A stretch of 64,000 nucleotides of DNA from Spirochaetaceae bacterium (GCA_020353535.1 CP070696.1:2062016-2126015), one strand, 5' to 3'. Numbered from the stretch's first letter, positions 8,276 through 17,556 are shown. Notes: a model not told the origin generated them from the letters alone. Numbers and translations: made by a program.

Positions 8276-9747
8276 GACAGGGGTACCTTCACCGTGAAGA
8301 TGCTGCCCGCACCGGGGGTGCTTTCCACCTCTATCCGCCCCTGGTGCAGCTCGACCAGCCGCTTGACCAGGCTCAATCCCAGCCCCGTACCCACTATATC
8401 GGTGGTGTATTCGTTCTTGACGCGGTAAAACTCCTCGAAGATCTTGTCCAACTCCTCAGCCTCGATACCCACCCCGTTGTCCTCGACCGAAACCGACACA
8501 TACATGCCGTTTTGAGCGATCCAAACCGTGACCGCACCCCCGTTGGGGGTATACTTGATGGCGTTGTCGATTAGATTTGTAAAGACCAGGCCCAAAGCCT
8601 CTCCGTCGGCCAGCGCGGTGCACCCGGTCTCGAGTGGACAGTCAGTAAAGGTAACGGAGATTCCCTTGGCGGCGGCCTTCTCTCTGGCTGCGTCTACGGC
8701 CTGGTGCGCGACGGCCGCCATGTCCACGCTGGAACGGCGCAGCTGGAAGTTCCCCGTCTCGATGGCGGTGATACTGAGGAGCTCCGATACGAGCGTGCGC
8801 AGGGTTTTCACCCGCAGGTGGGACCGCTCGATCACGTGTCTTGCCTCTTTCGGATTGTCTTTGATGAGTCCGCTGAGCAGCAGGTTGAGCCATCCTTCGG
8901 TAGCCGCCAGGGGACTTTTGAGCTCGTGGGCAACCATGGACACGAACATCGATTTGGCGGTCTCCAACTTCTTCAGCTCCGTGATATCCCGAAAAACCGC
9001 CACTGCACCGGAGGTCTCGCCTCCCGGTTCAATTACCGGGCTGACATTTACCATGAAGGTGCTCTTCCCGATTTCCAGTTCTTGGGAAACGATCCTGGGA
9101 CCAGGATCCCCCTGGAAGACTTCGTAGATAAGAGCTTCGATTTTCGGATCTTCGAGCGCAGAGAGGGAAAAGGGCACGCTCTGTCTGGAGGCCTTCGGCA
9201 GGATGCGAGCCGCGGCGTTGTTGCGCAGAACGACCAGCTTCTCCAGGTTTATGACCAGCAGGCCGTCGGTAATGCACTTGAGGATCGTGCCGCTCTTCGA
9301 CCGCTCCGATGCGACTTCCAGAAGGCGCCGCTCCCTCTCCTCCCGCAGCCGTTTCGCCTCCAGTGCCAGGGCCTGACGTTCCAGGCCGTTGCGAATGGTA
9401 AGCAGGAGTTCATCCGGGGTAAAGGGTTTGGGGATGTAGCTGTACGCACCCTGCTTGGTTCCCTCCACCGCGGTGTCGATGGTGGCGTGGGCGGTGATGA
9501 TGATCAGGAGAAGATCGGGATCGAGGGCTCTGAGCTTCTTGATCAGCTCCAAGCCCCCCAAACGGGGCATCATCAGGTCCACGAGGGCTACCGAATATTT
9601 GGCTCCTCCGTCGAATATCTCCAGAGCCTCGATCCCGTCACTTGCCGTGGCTACTTCAAATCCTTCCTCCATGAGAATTCTCCGGCAGCCCTCGCGGATG
9701 CCGAGCTCGTCATCCGCCACCAGAACACGGATTTCCTGCTCGTTCAT
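8272..9747 (-). CDS. Hybrid signal protein: receiver-PAS-histidine kinase
   Basis: The 491-residue soluble protein begins with a receiver (VLVADDELGIREG, VALVDLMMPRLGG, YIPKPFTPDEL). A coiled linker of ~30 residues follows, then a PAS-like domain (~165-275, ending AVAVFRDITELKKLE), then HisKA with the H-box FVSMVAHELKSPL (phospho-His about residue 293). The HATPase carries NLIDNAIKYTPNGG (N box), EDNGVGIEAEELDKIF (G1) and GTGLGLSLV (G2). A receiver in front of a kinase suggests it is itself controlled by phosphotransfer, perhaps from the hydrogenase-like kinase encoded upstream. It overlaps neighbours by 4 nt on both sides. There is no membrane segment, so the signal is cytoplasmic. Confidence 0.88.
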   Translation of the reverse strand: MNEQEIRVLVADDELGIREGCRRILMEEGFEVATASDGIEALEIFDGGAKYSVALVDLMMPRLGGLELIKKLRALDPDLLLIIITAHATIDTAVEGTKQGAYSYIPKPFTPDELLLTIRNGLERQALALEAKRLREERERRLLEVASERSKSGTILKCITDGLLVINLEKLVVLRNNAAARILPKASRQSVPFSLSALEDPKIEALIYEVFQGDPGPRIVSQELEIGKSTFMVNVSPVIEPGGETSGAVAVFRDITELKKLETAKSMFVSMVAHELKSPLAATEGWLNLLLSGLIKDNPKEARHVIERSHLRVKTLRTLVSELLSITAIETGNFQLRRSSVDMAAVAHQAVDAAREKAAAKGISVTFTDCPLETGCTALADGEALGLVFTNLIDNAIKYTPNGGAVTVWIAQNGMYVSVSVEDNGVGIEAEELDKIFEEFYRVKNEYTTDIVGTGLGLSLVKRLVELHQGRIEVESTPGAGSIFTVKVPLS

Positions 9748-10130
9748 GGCAGCAGCTCCTTCACCTTGGCGACCAACAGCTGCGGAGCGACTGGCTTGTC
9801 GAAGTAGGCGTCAGCTCCCATCGCCTCCAGCTCCGCCCGGCTGCCTGGATTGAAGTCGAAGCCCCGCCGGCTGGCTACCGCTGTGACGATGATCACCGGC
9901 AGGTCCCCAAGCCCGGGATCGGATTTGATTTTCCGGGCCAGGGAGAAGCCGGAATCGAGGCTCCTCATCATCAAATCCGTGATTACCAGATCAGGGGCTT
10001 CTGCCTTCATGCTCTGCCAGGCCTGATCGGCATCGGTAAAGCAGCTGATCCGAAAACCCTGCGCCTCCAGGATACCCCTGTTCATCTCGAGGAAATCGCG
10101 GTCATCATCTATCAGTACGATCAACGGCAT
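9744..10130 (-). CDS. Single-domain response regulator
   Basis: The 128-residue receiver has IVLIDDDRDFLEMN, phosphoacceptor region LVITDLMMRSLDSGFSLA (Asp about residue 51), VIIVTAV and ADAYFDKPVAPQLL. An insertion before the alpha-4 helix (SRRGFDFNPGSRAELE) is shared in style with the neighbouring receiver at 10146, so the two probably arose by duplication. No output domain is present. It lies 15 nt after that neighbour and overlaps the REC-PAS-kinase gene by 4 nt. Likely a phosphorelay intermediate between the hydrogenase-like kinase and the hybrid kinase (inference). Confidence 0.85.
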   Translation of the reverse strand: MPLIVLIDDDRDFLEMNRGILEAQGFRISCFTDADQAWQSMKAEAPDLVITDLMMRSLDSGFSLARKIKSDPGLGDLPVIIVTAVASRRGFDFNPGSRAELEAMGADAYFDKPVAPQLLVAKVKELLP

Positions 10131-10145
10131 CGTTTACACCCCGCC

Positions 10146-10526
10146 TCATTCCCGCAGGATTTTATCGACCACATCAAGGAACAGCAGCGGGTCGACCGGT
10201 TTTTCGATCAGGGCGTCGACGGGCAGCCAGGTGTTGTCGGGCTCGACGCGGAAGGGGATCTTCTCGTTTACCGACGTGATCATGACCAGGGGGATGGCTT
10301 TGGTGTGCTCGCAGTTGCGCAGTTCCCTGGAAAGATGGAATCCGACAACTTCGCTCTCCATCATCATGTCGAGGACTATCAGATCCGGTTTTTCGCCGTG
10401 GACCAGCTCCAGACAGTCTCTACCGTTGAACGCAGACAGTACCTTGTACCCGTGCTCGGCCAGCAGTTTGCGGTGCATCTCGACAAAATCCGTATCGTCG
10501 TCCACCAACAGCACTGTTTTTCTCAT
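10146..10526 (-). CDS. Single-domain response regulator coupled to the hydrogenase-like kinase
   Basis: The 126-residue receiver (from the ATG at 10526) has TVLLVDDDTDFVEMH, IVLDMMMESEVVGFHLS (Asp about residue 52), LVMITSVNEKIPF and DALIEKPVDPLLFLDV. The ATG at 10526 overlaps the stop of the upstream kinase gene by 4 nt (ATGA), which decides it over the ATG five codons earlier. Immediate translational coupling makes it the best candidate partner for that kinase. It has the same inserted loop as the receiver at 9744-10130. Confidence 0.87.
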   Translation of the reverse strand: MRKTVLLVDDDTDFVEMHRKLLAEHGYKVLSAFNGRDCLELVHGEKPDLIVLDMMMESEVVGFHLSRELRNCEHTKAIPLVMITSVNEKIPFRVEPDNTWLPVDALIEKPVDPLLFLDVVDKILRE

Positions 10527-12562
10527 TTTCCCCGTACCCATGGTGGCTCTCCTATTCCAACCAACTGTTTGATCTTGACATCGCTCAGCGGCAGCCGGAT
10601 GGTGAAGGTCGTCCCCTTGCCGACGTCGCTGTCTACCGAGATCTCGCCGGAGTGCATCTTGACCACTCCGTATACGATGGACAGCCCCATTCCTGTCCCC
10701 TTGCCGAGCTGCTTGGTTGTGAAGAATGGAGTGAAGATCTCCGAGAGGACCTCCGGAGGGATCCCTCGGCCTGTATCACGGACCTGGATTTCCAGACAAT
10801 CCTGGTCCTCAGGTTTGCGCGCAGAGATCACGATCTTGCCCGTGCCGTCGATGGCGTCCAGGCCGTTCTGGACCAGATTCACCAGCATCTGCCGAATCTG
10901 GTCCGCGTCGACCTTTACCTTGGGGAGGTCGGATTGGATCTCCCCTTCTATACGGACGGGGGACGTTCCGATTTTTAGTCGCAAGTTATCGATGACCTCT
11001 TCGATCAACGCCCCCAGGTTGGTCGCTTCTTTGACCACCCGGGATTGACGCGCAAAGTCCAGCAGGCCGCGCATAATAGTGCGGCAGCGGGTGGCCTCGG
11101 AAAGGATCATCTGCACTTCCTCCGACTCGCCGTCCTCCTGTTTATGGTGCTTCAGGAGCATGTGGGCGTACAGAAGGATCGTACTCAGCGGATTGTTGAT
11201 TTCATGGGCAACGCCGGCGGAAATCTGGCCCATGGAAGCGAGGCGTTCGGTCTGAATCAGACGGTTCTGGGCCGAGGCCAGCTCGCGGTGGGATTCCTGC
11301 AGCTCCCTGAGGGTCGTCTCCAGCTCTTCCACCAAATAGGGCAGGCACATTTCGATCTCGGCCAGCCCCTGGCACACGGCGACGGCCTTGTCACGGCAGG
11401 TAGGATATCCGCAGGAGCCGCAGTTCAGCTGATCCTCCGGTCCGAACTTGCGCATGGCCTTTAGGGTTCTCGCGATATCCTCTTCGGATGGGTGAGGAAG
11501 CAGGATCGTCTGGCGGCTGAATTCTCGGGAAAGGTCCAGATCGTCGAACTCGGCCAGAGCTTCCGTCAGTTCGCGCCGAACGGTGAAGCGGTTTTGTTCG
11601 ATGATGTAGTCGGTGAGCTGTTCTTTGCGGGTAAACACGCTCATCTCCACGGGCATCTTCGGGCCGTTGATGCAGCCCTCGCAGAACAGGAGGTCGAACA
11701 GCTTGGCCTTGCTCTTGCCCTCCTCCATCTCTTTGAGCACCCCCAGTACCCTGTTCTTGCCCTCGGTGATCAGAACGTCGTTTTCCAGAATATCCGCCTG
11801 CAGTCCGGTGGTGCGCAGCAGCCCTCCGGAGATGGGAAACGTTCGACCCAGGTAACAGGCCGGGCCATCGAAGTCACTGATCTTTTGCTGCTCCGGATCG
11901 ATCCCGGATTCGCGGATCAGGGATTGCATTTCCTCGAAAGTGAGAACGGCGTCTACGGTGCCCTGGACATTGGGATCCCTGATCTCGTTTTTTTTAGCGA
12001 TGCAGGGACCGATGAACACGATTCGCACTCCGGATCCGTAGCGCTGGCGAATGGCCCTGCCCACGGCGATCATGGGACTGACGATGGGCGCCAGGGCATC
12101 GTGCAGGGTGGGCATGTATTTCTCTATGTAGGAGACGATTGCCGGACAGGGAGTGGAGATCACGTACTTTCCGTTCTGCAGGGCATCCTTGAACAGCTTC
12201 GCGTACTCCCGGCTGATCAGCTCGGCTCCGAAGGCCACTTCCCAGATATCCCCGAATCCCAGCTTGCGCAAGGCGGAGATGATCCGTCCTGGATGGGTGG
12301 GATGGAAAGCGACGGGGAAGGAAGGGGCCAGGCAGGCAAAGGTCCTTACTTTGGATTCCAGAAAGGCACGAACCGCTATCATGCTGTCCTCGATGCGTTT
12401 GGCCTTCTGGGCGCAGACCTTAACGCAGTTGCCGCAGCCGATGCACTGTTCCTCGATCACGGTGGCCTGCCCGCCGATGACCTTGATCGCCTTGGCCGGG
12501 CATTCCCGTACGCAGGAGTAGCAGCGTTTGCACTTCTCCGGAATCGTCGCAACCACGCCCAT
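10523..12562 (-). CDS. Hydrogenase-like Fe-S sensor fused to a histidine kinase (HydS-type)
   Basis: The protein is about 679 residues from the ATG at 12562, which follows GGGGAATAACG. It opens with two [4Fe-4S] motifs (CKRCYSCVRECP and CIGCGNCVKVCAQ). A hydrogenase large-subunit-like domain follows, with degenerate H-cluster loops: STPCPAIVSYI (L1), GPCIAKKNE (L2) and LLFCEGCINGP (L3). Next come a CGSCGYPTC...C Fe-S motif, a coiled linker, HisKA with MGQISAGVAHEINNPL, and a HATPase with NLVQNGLDAIDGTG, DTGRGIPPEVL and GTGMGLSIV. Proteins of this kind are thought to sense H2 or redox state and pass it to a regulator. It sits 64 nt after the catalytic hydrogenase gene and overlaps the next receiver gene. 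Confidence 0.88.
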   Translation of the reverse strand: MGVVATIPEKCKRCYSCVRECPAKAIKVIGGQATVIEEQCIGCGNCVKVCAQKAKRIEDSMIAVRAFLESKVRTFACLAPSFPVAFHPTHPGRIISALRKLGFGDIWEVAFGAELISREYAKLFKDALQNGKYVISTPCPAIVSYIEKYMPTLHDALAPIVSPMIAVGRAIRQRYGSGVRIVFIGPCIAKKNEIRDPNVQGTVDAVLTFEEMQSLIRESGIDPEQQKISDFDGPACYLGRTFPISGGLLRTTGLQADILENDVLITEGKNRVLGVLKEMEEGKSKAKLFDLLFCEGCINGPKMPVEMSVFTRKEQLTDYIIEQNRFTVRRELTEALAEFDDLDLSREFSRQTILLPHPSEEDIARTLKAMRKFGPEDQLNCGSCGYPTCRDKAVAVCQGLAEIEMCLPYLVEELETTLRELQESHRELASAQNRLIQTERLASMGQISAGVAHEINNPLSTILLYAHMLLKHHKQEDGESEEVQMILSEATRCRTIMRGLLDFARQSRVVKEATNLGALIEEVIDNLRLKIGTSPVRIEGEIQSDLPKVKVDADQIRQMLVNLVQNGLDAIDGTGKIVISARKPEDQDCLEIQVRDTGRGIPPEVLSEIFTPFFTTKQLGKGTGMGLSIVYGVVKMHSGEISVDSDVGKGTTFTIRLPLSDVKIKQLVGIGEPPWVRGK

Positions 12563-12626
12563 CGTTATTCCCCGCTTTCTCCCGCCGAGGATCCCGTACA
12601 ATTCAAGGGTTCTTCGGCATTTGTCA

Positions 12627-14405
12627 TCACACTCGTTCTCTCGGGGTATAGGCGGTGTGCAGCAGGTGATGGGATTTATCCCCGAGGGGTTTCTGTAAAT
12701 ACCGCTCGTAGATCAAGCGGATCTCCGGATTGTGGTGTGAGGCACGCACCTCCTTGCCTTCATCCTCTTTATAGATGGCGGCGATTCGAGCCCTGCGCAC
12801 CTCGTCGCTGGTCAGCCGAGGCTGTCCCCCGCCGCCGATGCAGCCGCCGGGGCAGGTCATGATCTCCACGAAGTGATACTGAGCCTCCGGGGAGCCGCTT
12901 TTGATGATCTCGATTACCTTGTGGGCATTGCCGAGCCCATGGGCCACGGCTACTTTCAGGGCCACCCCTTCGAGGAACGACCACTCGGGGAGGGTGCCCT
13001 CGATTTTGAGGGCAGCTTCCTTGACGCCTTCCAAACCCATGATCGGCCTGACGTGCAGATCGGGGAAGGGCAGCGGCCGCCCCGTCACCAGCTCGTAGGC
13101 CGTGCGCAGGGCTGCTTCCATAACGCCGCCGGTGTTGGCGAAGATGTCCGCGGCTCCCGAGGACATGCCCAGGAGCCTGTCCATCTTTTCGTCGGGAAGG
13201 CCGGCAAAGTTGATCCCCGCCTGTTTGATCATCCGCCCCAGTTCCCGGGTGGTGAGCACGATGTCCACGTCCCGTACGCCGCTGTCGTTCATCTCCGGGC
13301 GCTGGGCTTCGTACTTCTTGGCGGTGCAGGGCATCACCGATACGACCACGATGTCCTCAGGTCGTTTCCCCATGGTTTCGGCGTAGTAGGTCTTGGCCAG
13401 GGCTCCGAACATCTGTTGCGGGCTCTTGCAGGTGGAGATATTTGGCAAAAACTCGGGGTAGAAGTGCTCTGCGTATTTGATCCAGCCTGGCGAGCAGCTG
13501 GTGAACTGGGGAAGGGCCACGGATTTGCCCTCCACAAGGGCCTGCTTCAAGCGGCTGAGCAGCTCGCTGCCCTCCTCCATGATGGTCAGATCGGCAGCGA
13601 AATTGGTATCGAACACGCCGTCGAAGCCGAGGCGGCGAAGCGCGCCGACCATCTTTCCAGTCACCAGTGTCCCGGGGGGATAGTCGAAGCACTCCCCCAG
13701 GGCGGCCCGGATGGCTGGAGCGGTCTGCACTACCACGTGTTTGGTCGGGTCGTCGAGCACGGCCCAGACCTCGTCGATCTGGTCCCTCTCACTGATCGCT
13801 CCTACCGGGCAGACCGCTGCGCACTGGCCGCACTGAATACAGATCACATTTTCCAGGTTACCGCAGAAGGCTGGTCCGATGACCGAAGCGAAGCCCCGAT
13901 TCTGGGGAAAGATCGCCGCCACTCCCTGGGTCTGACCGCAGACGGTCACGCAGCGGCGGCAGAGGATGCACTTGGCCGAATCCCGAACCAGCGCCGGTGT
14001 GCTCACGTCGCTGAGGCGGAGGCTCTTCTCCCCGGGAAACTCGATCTCCCGGATCCCCAGCTCCTGGGCCAGGGCTTGGAGCTCGCAGTCACCGTTGCGG
14101 TCGCAGGTCTGGCAGTCTCCGCCGTGGTCGGAGAGGATCAGCTCCACCACCAAACGGCGGGCTTCCCGAACCCGCCGGGTGTTGGTGAGGACGACCATTC
14201 CCTCCGTCGCAGGGGTTACGCAGGAGGGGACCAGGGTCTTGGCGCCTTGCACCTCCACCAGGCAAACCCGGCAGGCGCCGATGGCCTGGAGATTCTCCAG
14301 ATAGCACAGGGTGGGGATACGGATCCCGGCCTTGCCCGCCGCTTCCAGCAGGGTGGCCCCCTCGGGAACTTCGATTTTCTTGCTGTCGATTGTTACTGTT
14401 GGCAT
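12627..14405 (-). CDS. hndD: [FeFe] hydrogenase catalytic subunit (HndD/HydA type)
   Basis: The 592-residue protein catalyses reversible H2 formation or oxidation at an H-cluster. N-terminal [2Fe-2S] Cys 34, 45, 48, 62; a His-Cys3 cluster (H94, C98, C101, C107); two [4Fe-4S] clusters (C146-C156 and C189-C199). H-cluster loops are FTSCSPGW (C304), SVMPCTAKKYE (C360) and EIMTCPGGCIGGGGQP (about 510-526). The residue after the first loop-1 Cys is Ser, where many enzymes have the proton-relay Cys (TSCCP). The domain order matches the catalytic subunits of NAD(P)-linked bifurcating hydrogenases. It begins 1 nt after the stop of the diaphorase subunit gene, completing the order hndA-B-C-D. Confidence 0.95.
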   Translation of the reverse strand: MPTVTIDSKKIEVPEGATLLEAAGKAGIRIPTLCYLENLQAIGACRVCLVEVQGAKTLVPSCVTPATEGMVVLTNTRRVREARRLVVELILSDHGGDCQTCDRNGDCELQALAQELGIREIEFPGEKSLRLSDVSTPALVRDSAKCILCRRCVTVCGQTQGVAAIFPQNRGFASVIGPAFCGNLENVICIQCGQCAAVCPVGAISERDQIDEVWAVLDDPTKHVVVQTAPAIRAALGECFDYPPGTLVTGKMVGALRRLGFDGVFDTNFAADLTIMEEGSELLSRLKQALVEGKSVALPQFTSCSPGWIKYAEHFYPEFLPNISTCKSPQQMFGALAKTYYAETMGKRPEDIVVVSVMPCTAKKYEAQRPEMNDSGVRDVDIVLTTRELGRMIKQAGINFAGLPDEKMDRLLGMSSGAADIFANTGGVMEAALRTAYELVTGRPLPFPDLHVRPIMGLEGVKEAALKIEGTLPEWSFLEGVALKVAVAHGLGNAHKVIEIIKSGSPEAQYHFVEIMTCPGGCIGGGGQPRLTSDEVRRARIAAIYKEDEGKEVRASHHNPEIRLIYERYLQKPLGDKSHHLLHTAYTPRERV

Positions 14406-14406
14406 G

Positions 14407-17400
14407 TCATTTCTCTCCTGATTCGGGTTCTCTATAGTCGCAGCGCAGACAACGCTTCGCTTCGCTCAAGGCTACGGTCCGAGACCAGGTGGTCTCCACC
14501 TCGCTGAAGTTCCCCTTGCGCCTGCTGACCGGTATCAGCTTCGGAGCCGCGCGGGGTGTCTCCACCGGATCCGCTTCGGGATCGAAAAAGGTGTCCACCC
14601 CTTGGTCCTGCCGCCAGAATGCTTTGGATTTGCCCTCCAGGAAGCTGTTTATGCCTACCGCCGCCTTCTCACCCGCGGCTACCGCTTCGATGACAGAGGA
14701 GGGCCCGCTGACCGCATCCCCGCCGGCGAAGATCCAGGGCTCCGAAGTTTGCCCGCTTGCCGGATCAACGGCGATATAGCCCCGGTCGTTGAGCTTCAGG
14801 CGCACTCCGTCGAACAACTTGGCTGGTTCGAGGCTCTGGCCGATCGCCGCGATCAGCAGGTCCGCGGGCAGCGTACTCTCGGCATCCTTTTTCGCCACCG
14901 GCCGGCGTCTGCCGCTCCTGTCGAACTCTCCCAGATCCATGCCCTGAAGTCGCACCTCCCTCAGCTTCCCCCTGCTCGCGCCCAGGGCGAGGGGAGCGGC
15001 CAGGAACTCGAAGCGAACGCCCTCTTTCTCCGCCTCCTCGACCTCCTCCTCGTAGGCGGGCATCTCGGTTCGTGTGCGGCGATAGATCACGGTTACGGTG
15101 TCTGCCCCCAAACGCAGCGCGGTGCGGGCGGCATCCACCGCGGCATTCCCGCCTCCCACCACAATCACGTTACCGCTCACCCTGCCCTTACCGTTCAGGT
15201 TGCAGGTACGCAGGAAGTCGATGGCCTCTACGCATCCCGGCATGGTTCCCCCCTTCAGACCAAGATCCGTGCCCTCGGGGGCGCCCACGGCCAGGAACAG
15301 GGCCTCATAGCCCTGTTCCTTCAGCTCGGCCACGGTGAAATCCCGGCCCATCCTTTTTTTGGTCATGATCCGCACGCCGAGTTTTCGAATCATCTCGATT
15401 TCCCGGTACAGAAGCTCCCGGGGAAGCCGGTAGGCGGGAATGGCCTGGATCAGCATTCCCCCCGGCTCCCTCTGTGCTTCGAATACGTCGGGTCGGTACC
15501 CCAGACGAGCCAGGAAGTAGGCGCAGGCCAAGCCCGCCGGTCCGGCTCCGACGATGGCTATCCTGCGCTTTGCCGCCTGCTCGTCGCTCAAGACTGCGGG
15601 CAGCTGGAGCTCTGTTTCCTGGTCGGCGAGAAAGCGCTTTAGAGCGCGCACGGACAGGGCCTCGTCCAGGGTGGAGCGGCGGCATTTGCTCTCGCAGGGG
15701 TGAAAGCAGACCCTGGAGCACACGGATACGAAGGGGTTGCGCTCCCGGTGAAGCCTGAGCGCCTCTGCGTAGCGCTTCTCCGCGATTAAGCTGACGTAGC
15801 CCGGCACGTCGACCCCGGCGGGGCAGGCGTTCTGGCAGGGCGCCCGGACCAGTTCCGGACAGATCCCGGCCACGCACCTCTTGTCCCGGATGTGGGCTTC
15901 GAACTCCCCACGGAAGTACCGGACGGCCGAAAGTACCGGATTGGGGGCGGTCTGTCCCAGCCCGCACAGCGCAGTGTCCTTGATCACCTTACCCAACCGA
16001 AGGAGTCGATCGACATCCCCCTCCTCCCCTTCGCCGGCGCAGATTCGCTCAAGGATCTCCAGCATCCGTTTGGTCCCCACCCGGCAGGGGGTGCATTTAC
16101 CGCATGATTCGTCCTGAACGAACTCCAGGAAGAAGCGGGCCATATCCACCATGCAGGAATCTTCATCCATGACGATCAGGCCGCCGGAGCCCATGATCGC
16201 TCCGAGGGCGTCGAGGTTCTCATAGTCCACCGGAACGTTGAGATGCTCCCTGGGGATACAGCCCCCCGAAGGCCCGCCGATCTGGGCGGCCTTGAACTTC
16301 TTACCCATCGGGATCCCACCGCCGATGTCGTAGATGATCTCTCCGAGCTGGACTCCCATGTTCACCTCCACCAGGCCGACGTTGTTCACCTTGCCGGTCA
16401 AGGCGAAGATCTTCGTGCCCGGGCTCTTCTCCGTACCCACCGAGCGAAACCAAGCGGCGCCGTTGTTGATGATCAGGGGTACATTGGCCAGAGTCTCCAC
16501 ATTGTTGAGCACGGAGGGTTTTTCCCACAGTCCGCGGGTCGCGGGGAAGGGAGGTCGCGGCCGGGGTTCCCCCCGCTCTCCCTCGATCGAGCGCATCAGC
16601 GCCGTTTCCTCGCCGCAGACGAAGGCGCCGGATCCTTTGGCGATCTCGATGTCAAGGCGGAAGTCGGCGCCCAGGATCTCCTCACCCAGCAGCCCCCTCT
16701 CACGGCACTGGCGGATCGCCTCCTCCAGTCGCTCCAGAGCCAGGGGATACTCCGCCCGGCAGTAGATGTAGCCGCGGTTGGCGCCGATGGCCCGGGCTGC
16801 GATCATCATCCCTTCCAAGACGGCGTGGGGGTCGCTTTCCAGCACGCTCCTATCCATGAAGGCGCCCGGATCTCCCTCGTCGGCATTGCAAAGAATAAAC
16901 TTTTGAGGCGGGATCGTGCCGCTGTTGCCGGGGAGGGTAGAAGCAGCGTCCAGCGCCTCCCCGGCCCGGCGGGCGAATTGCCACTTGAGTCCGGTGGAGA
17001 AACCCGCACCTCCGCGACCGCGCAGCCCGGAAGCCTTGACCTCCTCGATGATCGCTTCGGGGCTCATCTCCAGCAGGGCTTTGGCCAAAGCGAGATAGCC
17101 CCCCCGACCGATGTATTCCTCGATACTGGTGGCGGAGATACGCCCCTTGTTGTGGAGCACCCTCAAATTTTGGCTGGAGAAGAAGGGGATATCTGCGTAA
17201 TGGGGAATGACCTCCTGGGTAACCGGGTGCCTGTACATCAGCCGCTCCAGCGGGCGGCCTTTCAGGATATGTTCCTCCACCAGCTCGCCCATATCCTCCG
17301 GAGCGAGCTTCTGGTAGAAAAACCCCCCCGGGTAGACAACCATGATGGGACCGCAGGCACAGAAACCGTTGCACCCGGTCTGCACCACCCCCACCTCACC

Positions 17401-17556
17401 GGCTTTCTCAGGATCGTTCAGATCTCCCACCGAGGTTCCGTTGATGAGGCCTCTGGATTCGAGCTCCCGGAGCAATTCATCCTTTACCTTCTCCGCTCCT
17501 GAAGAGACACAGGCGGTGCCAAAACACATCAGCATGTGGGTTCTTGTTGTTTTCAT
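14407..17556 (-). CDS. Hydrogenase diaphorase subunit: NuoF-like (HndC) fused to an NfnB/GltD-like FAD/NAD(P) oxidoreductase
   Basis: The 1049-residue protein is built in three parts. Residues 1-120 are a thioredoxin-like [2Fe-2S] domain (C11, C16, C62, C66). Residues 120-555 are NuoF: RGRGGAGFSTGLKW (180-192, NADH), CNADEGDPGAFMDR (223-236, FMN), [4Fe-4S] ESCGKCTPC plus C531. Residues 556-1049 are a GltD/NfnB-type module with two N-terminal Cys quartets (C561, C566, C574, C578; C613, C617, C621, C625), FAD site IAIVGAGPAGLACAYFLA (667-684) and a second nucleotide site VVGGGNAAVDAARTALRLGA with YRRTRTEMPAYEEE (825-838). Ordinary HndC/HydB is about 600 residues and ends in ferredoxin domains. 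The fusion gives a second flavin and pyridine-nucleotide site, so NAD(H) and NADP(H) might both be handled. Confidence 0.92.
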   Translation of the reverse strand: MKTTRTHMLMCFGTACVSSGAEKVKDELLRELESRGLINGTSVGDLNDPEKAGEVGVVQTGCNGFCACGPIMVVYPGGFFYQKLAPEDMGELVEEHILKGRPLERLMYRHPVTQEVIPHYADIPFFSSQNLRVLHNKGRISATSIEEYIGRGGYLALAKALLEMSPEAIIEEVKASGLRGRGGAGFSTGLKWQFARRAGEALDAASTLPGNSGTIPPQKFILCNADEGDPGAFMDRSVLESDPHAVLEGMMIAARAIGANRGYIYCRAEYPLALERLEEAIRQCRERGLLGEEILGADFRLDIEIAKGSGAFVCGEETALMRSIEGERGEPRPRPPFPATRGLWEKPSVLNNVETLANVPLIINNGAAWFRSVGTEKSPGTKIFALTGKVNNVGLVEVNMGVQLGEIIYDIGGGIPMGKKFKAAQIGGPSGGCIPREHLNVPVDYENLDALGAIMGSGGLIVMDEDSCMVDMARFFLEFVQDESCGKCTPCRVGTKRMLEILERICAGEGEEGDVDRLLRLGKVIKDTALCGLGQTAPNPVLSAVRYFRGEFEAHIRDKRCVAGICPELVRAPCQNACPAGVDVPGYVSLIAEKRYAEALRLHRERNPFVSVCSRVCFHPCESKCRRSTLDEALSVRALKRFLADQETELQLPAVLSDEQAAKRRIAIVGAGPAGLACAYFLARLGYRPDVFEAQREPGGMLIQAIPAYRLPRELLYREIEMIRKLGVRIMTKKRMGRDFTVAELKEQGYEALFLAVGAPEGTDLGLKGGTMPGCVEAIDFLRTCNLNGKGRVSGNVIVVGGGNAAVDAARTALRLGADTVTVIYRRTRTEMPAYEEEVEEAEKEGVRFEFLAAPLALGASRGKLREVRLQGMDLGEFDRSGRRRPVAKKDAESTLPADLLIAAIGQSLEPAKLFDGVRLKLNDRGYIAVDPASGQTSEPWIFAGGDAVSGPSSVIEAVAAGEKAAVGINSFLEGKSKAFWRQDQGVDTFFDPEADPVETPRAAPKLIPVSRRKGNFSEVETTWSRTVALSEAKRCLRCDYREPESGEK

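Noticed and set aside
11492..12862. A 456-codon plus-strand open frame opposite the hydrogenase-like kinase
   Set aside because: Antisense of a gene with clear Fe-S and kinase motifs; its translation is His/Gln/Asp-rich shadow sequence without recognisable domains.
12873..14507. A 544-codon open frame on the plus strand opposite hndD
   Set aside because: It is the antisense frame of a strongly conserved [FeFe] hydrogenase gene in GC-rich DNA; no domain, RBS or promoter supports it.
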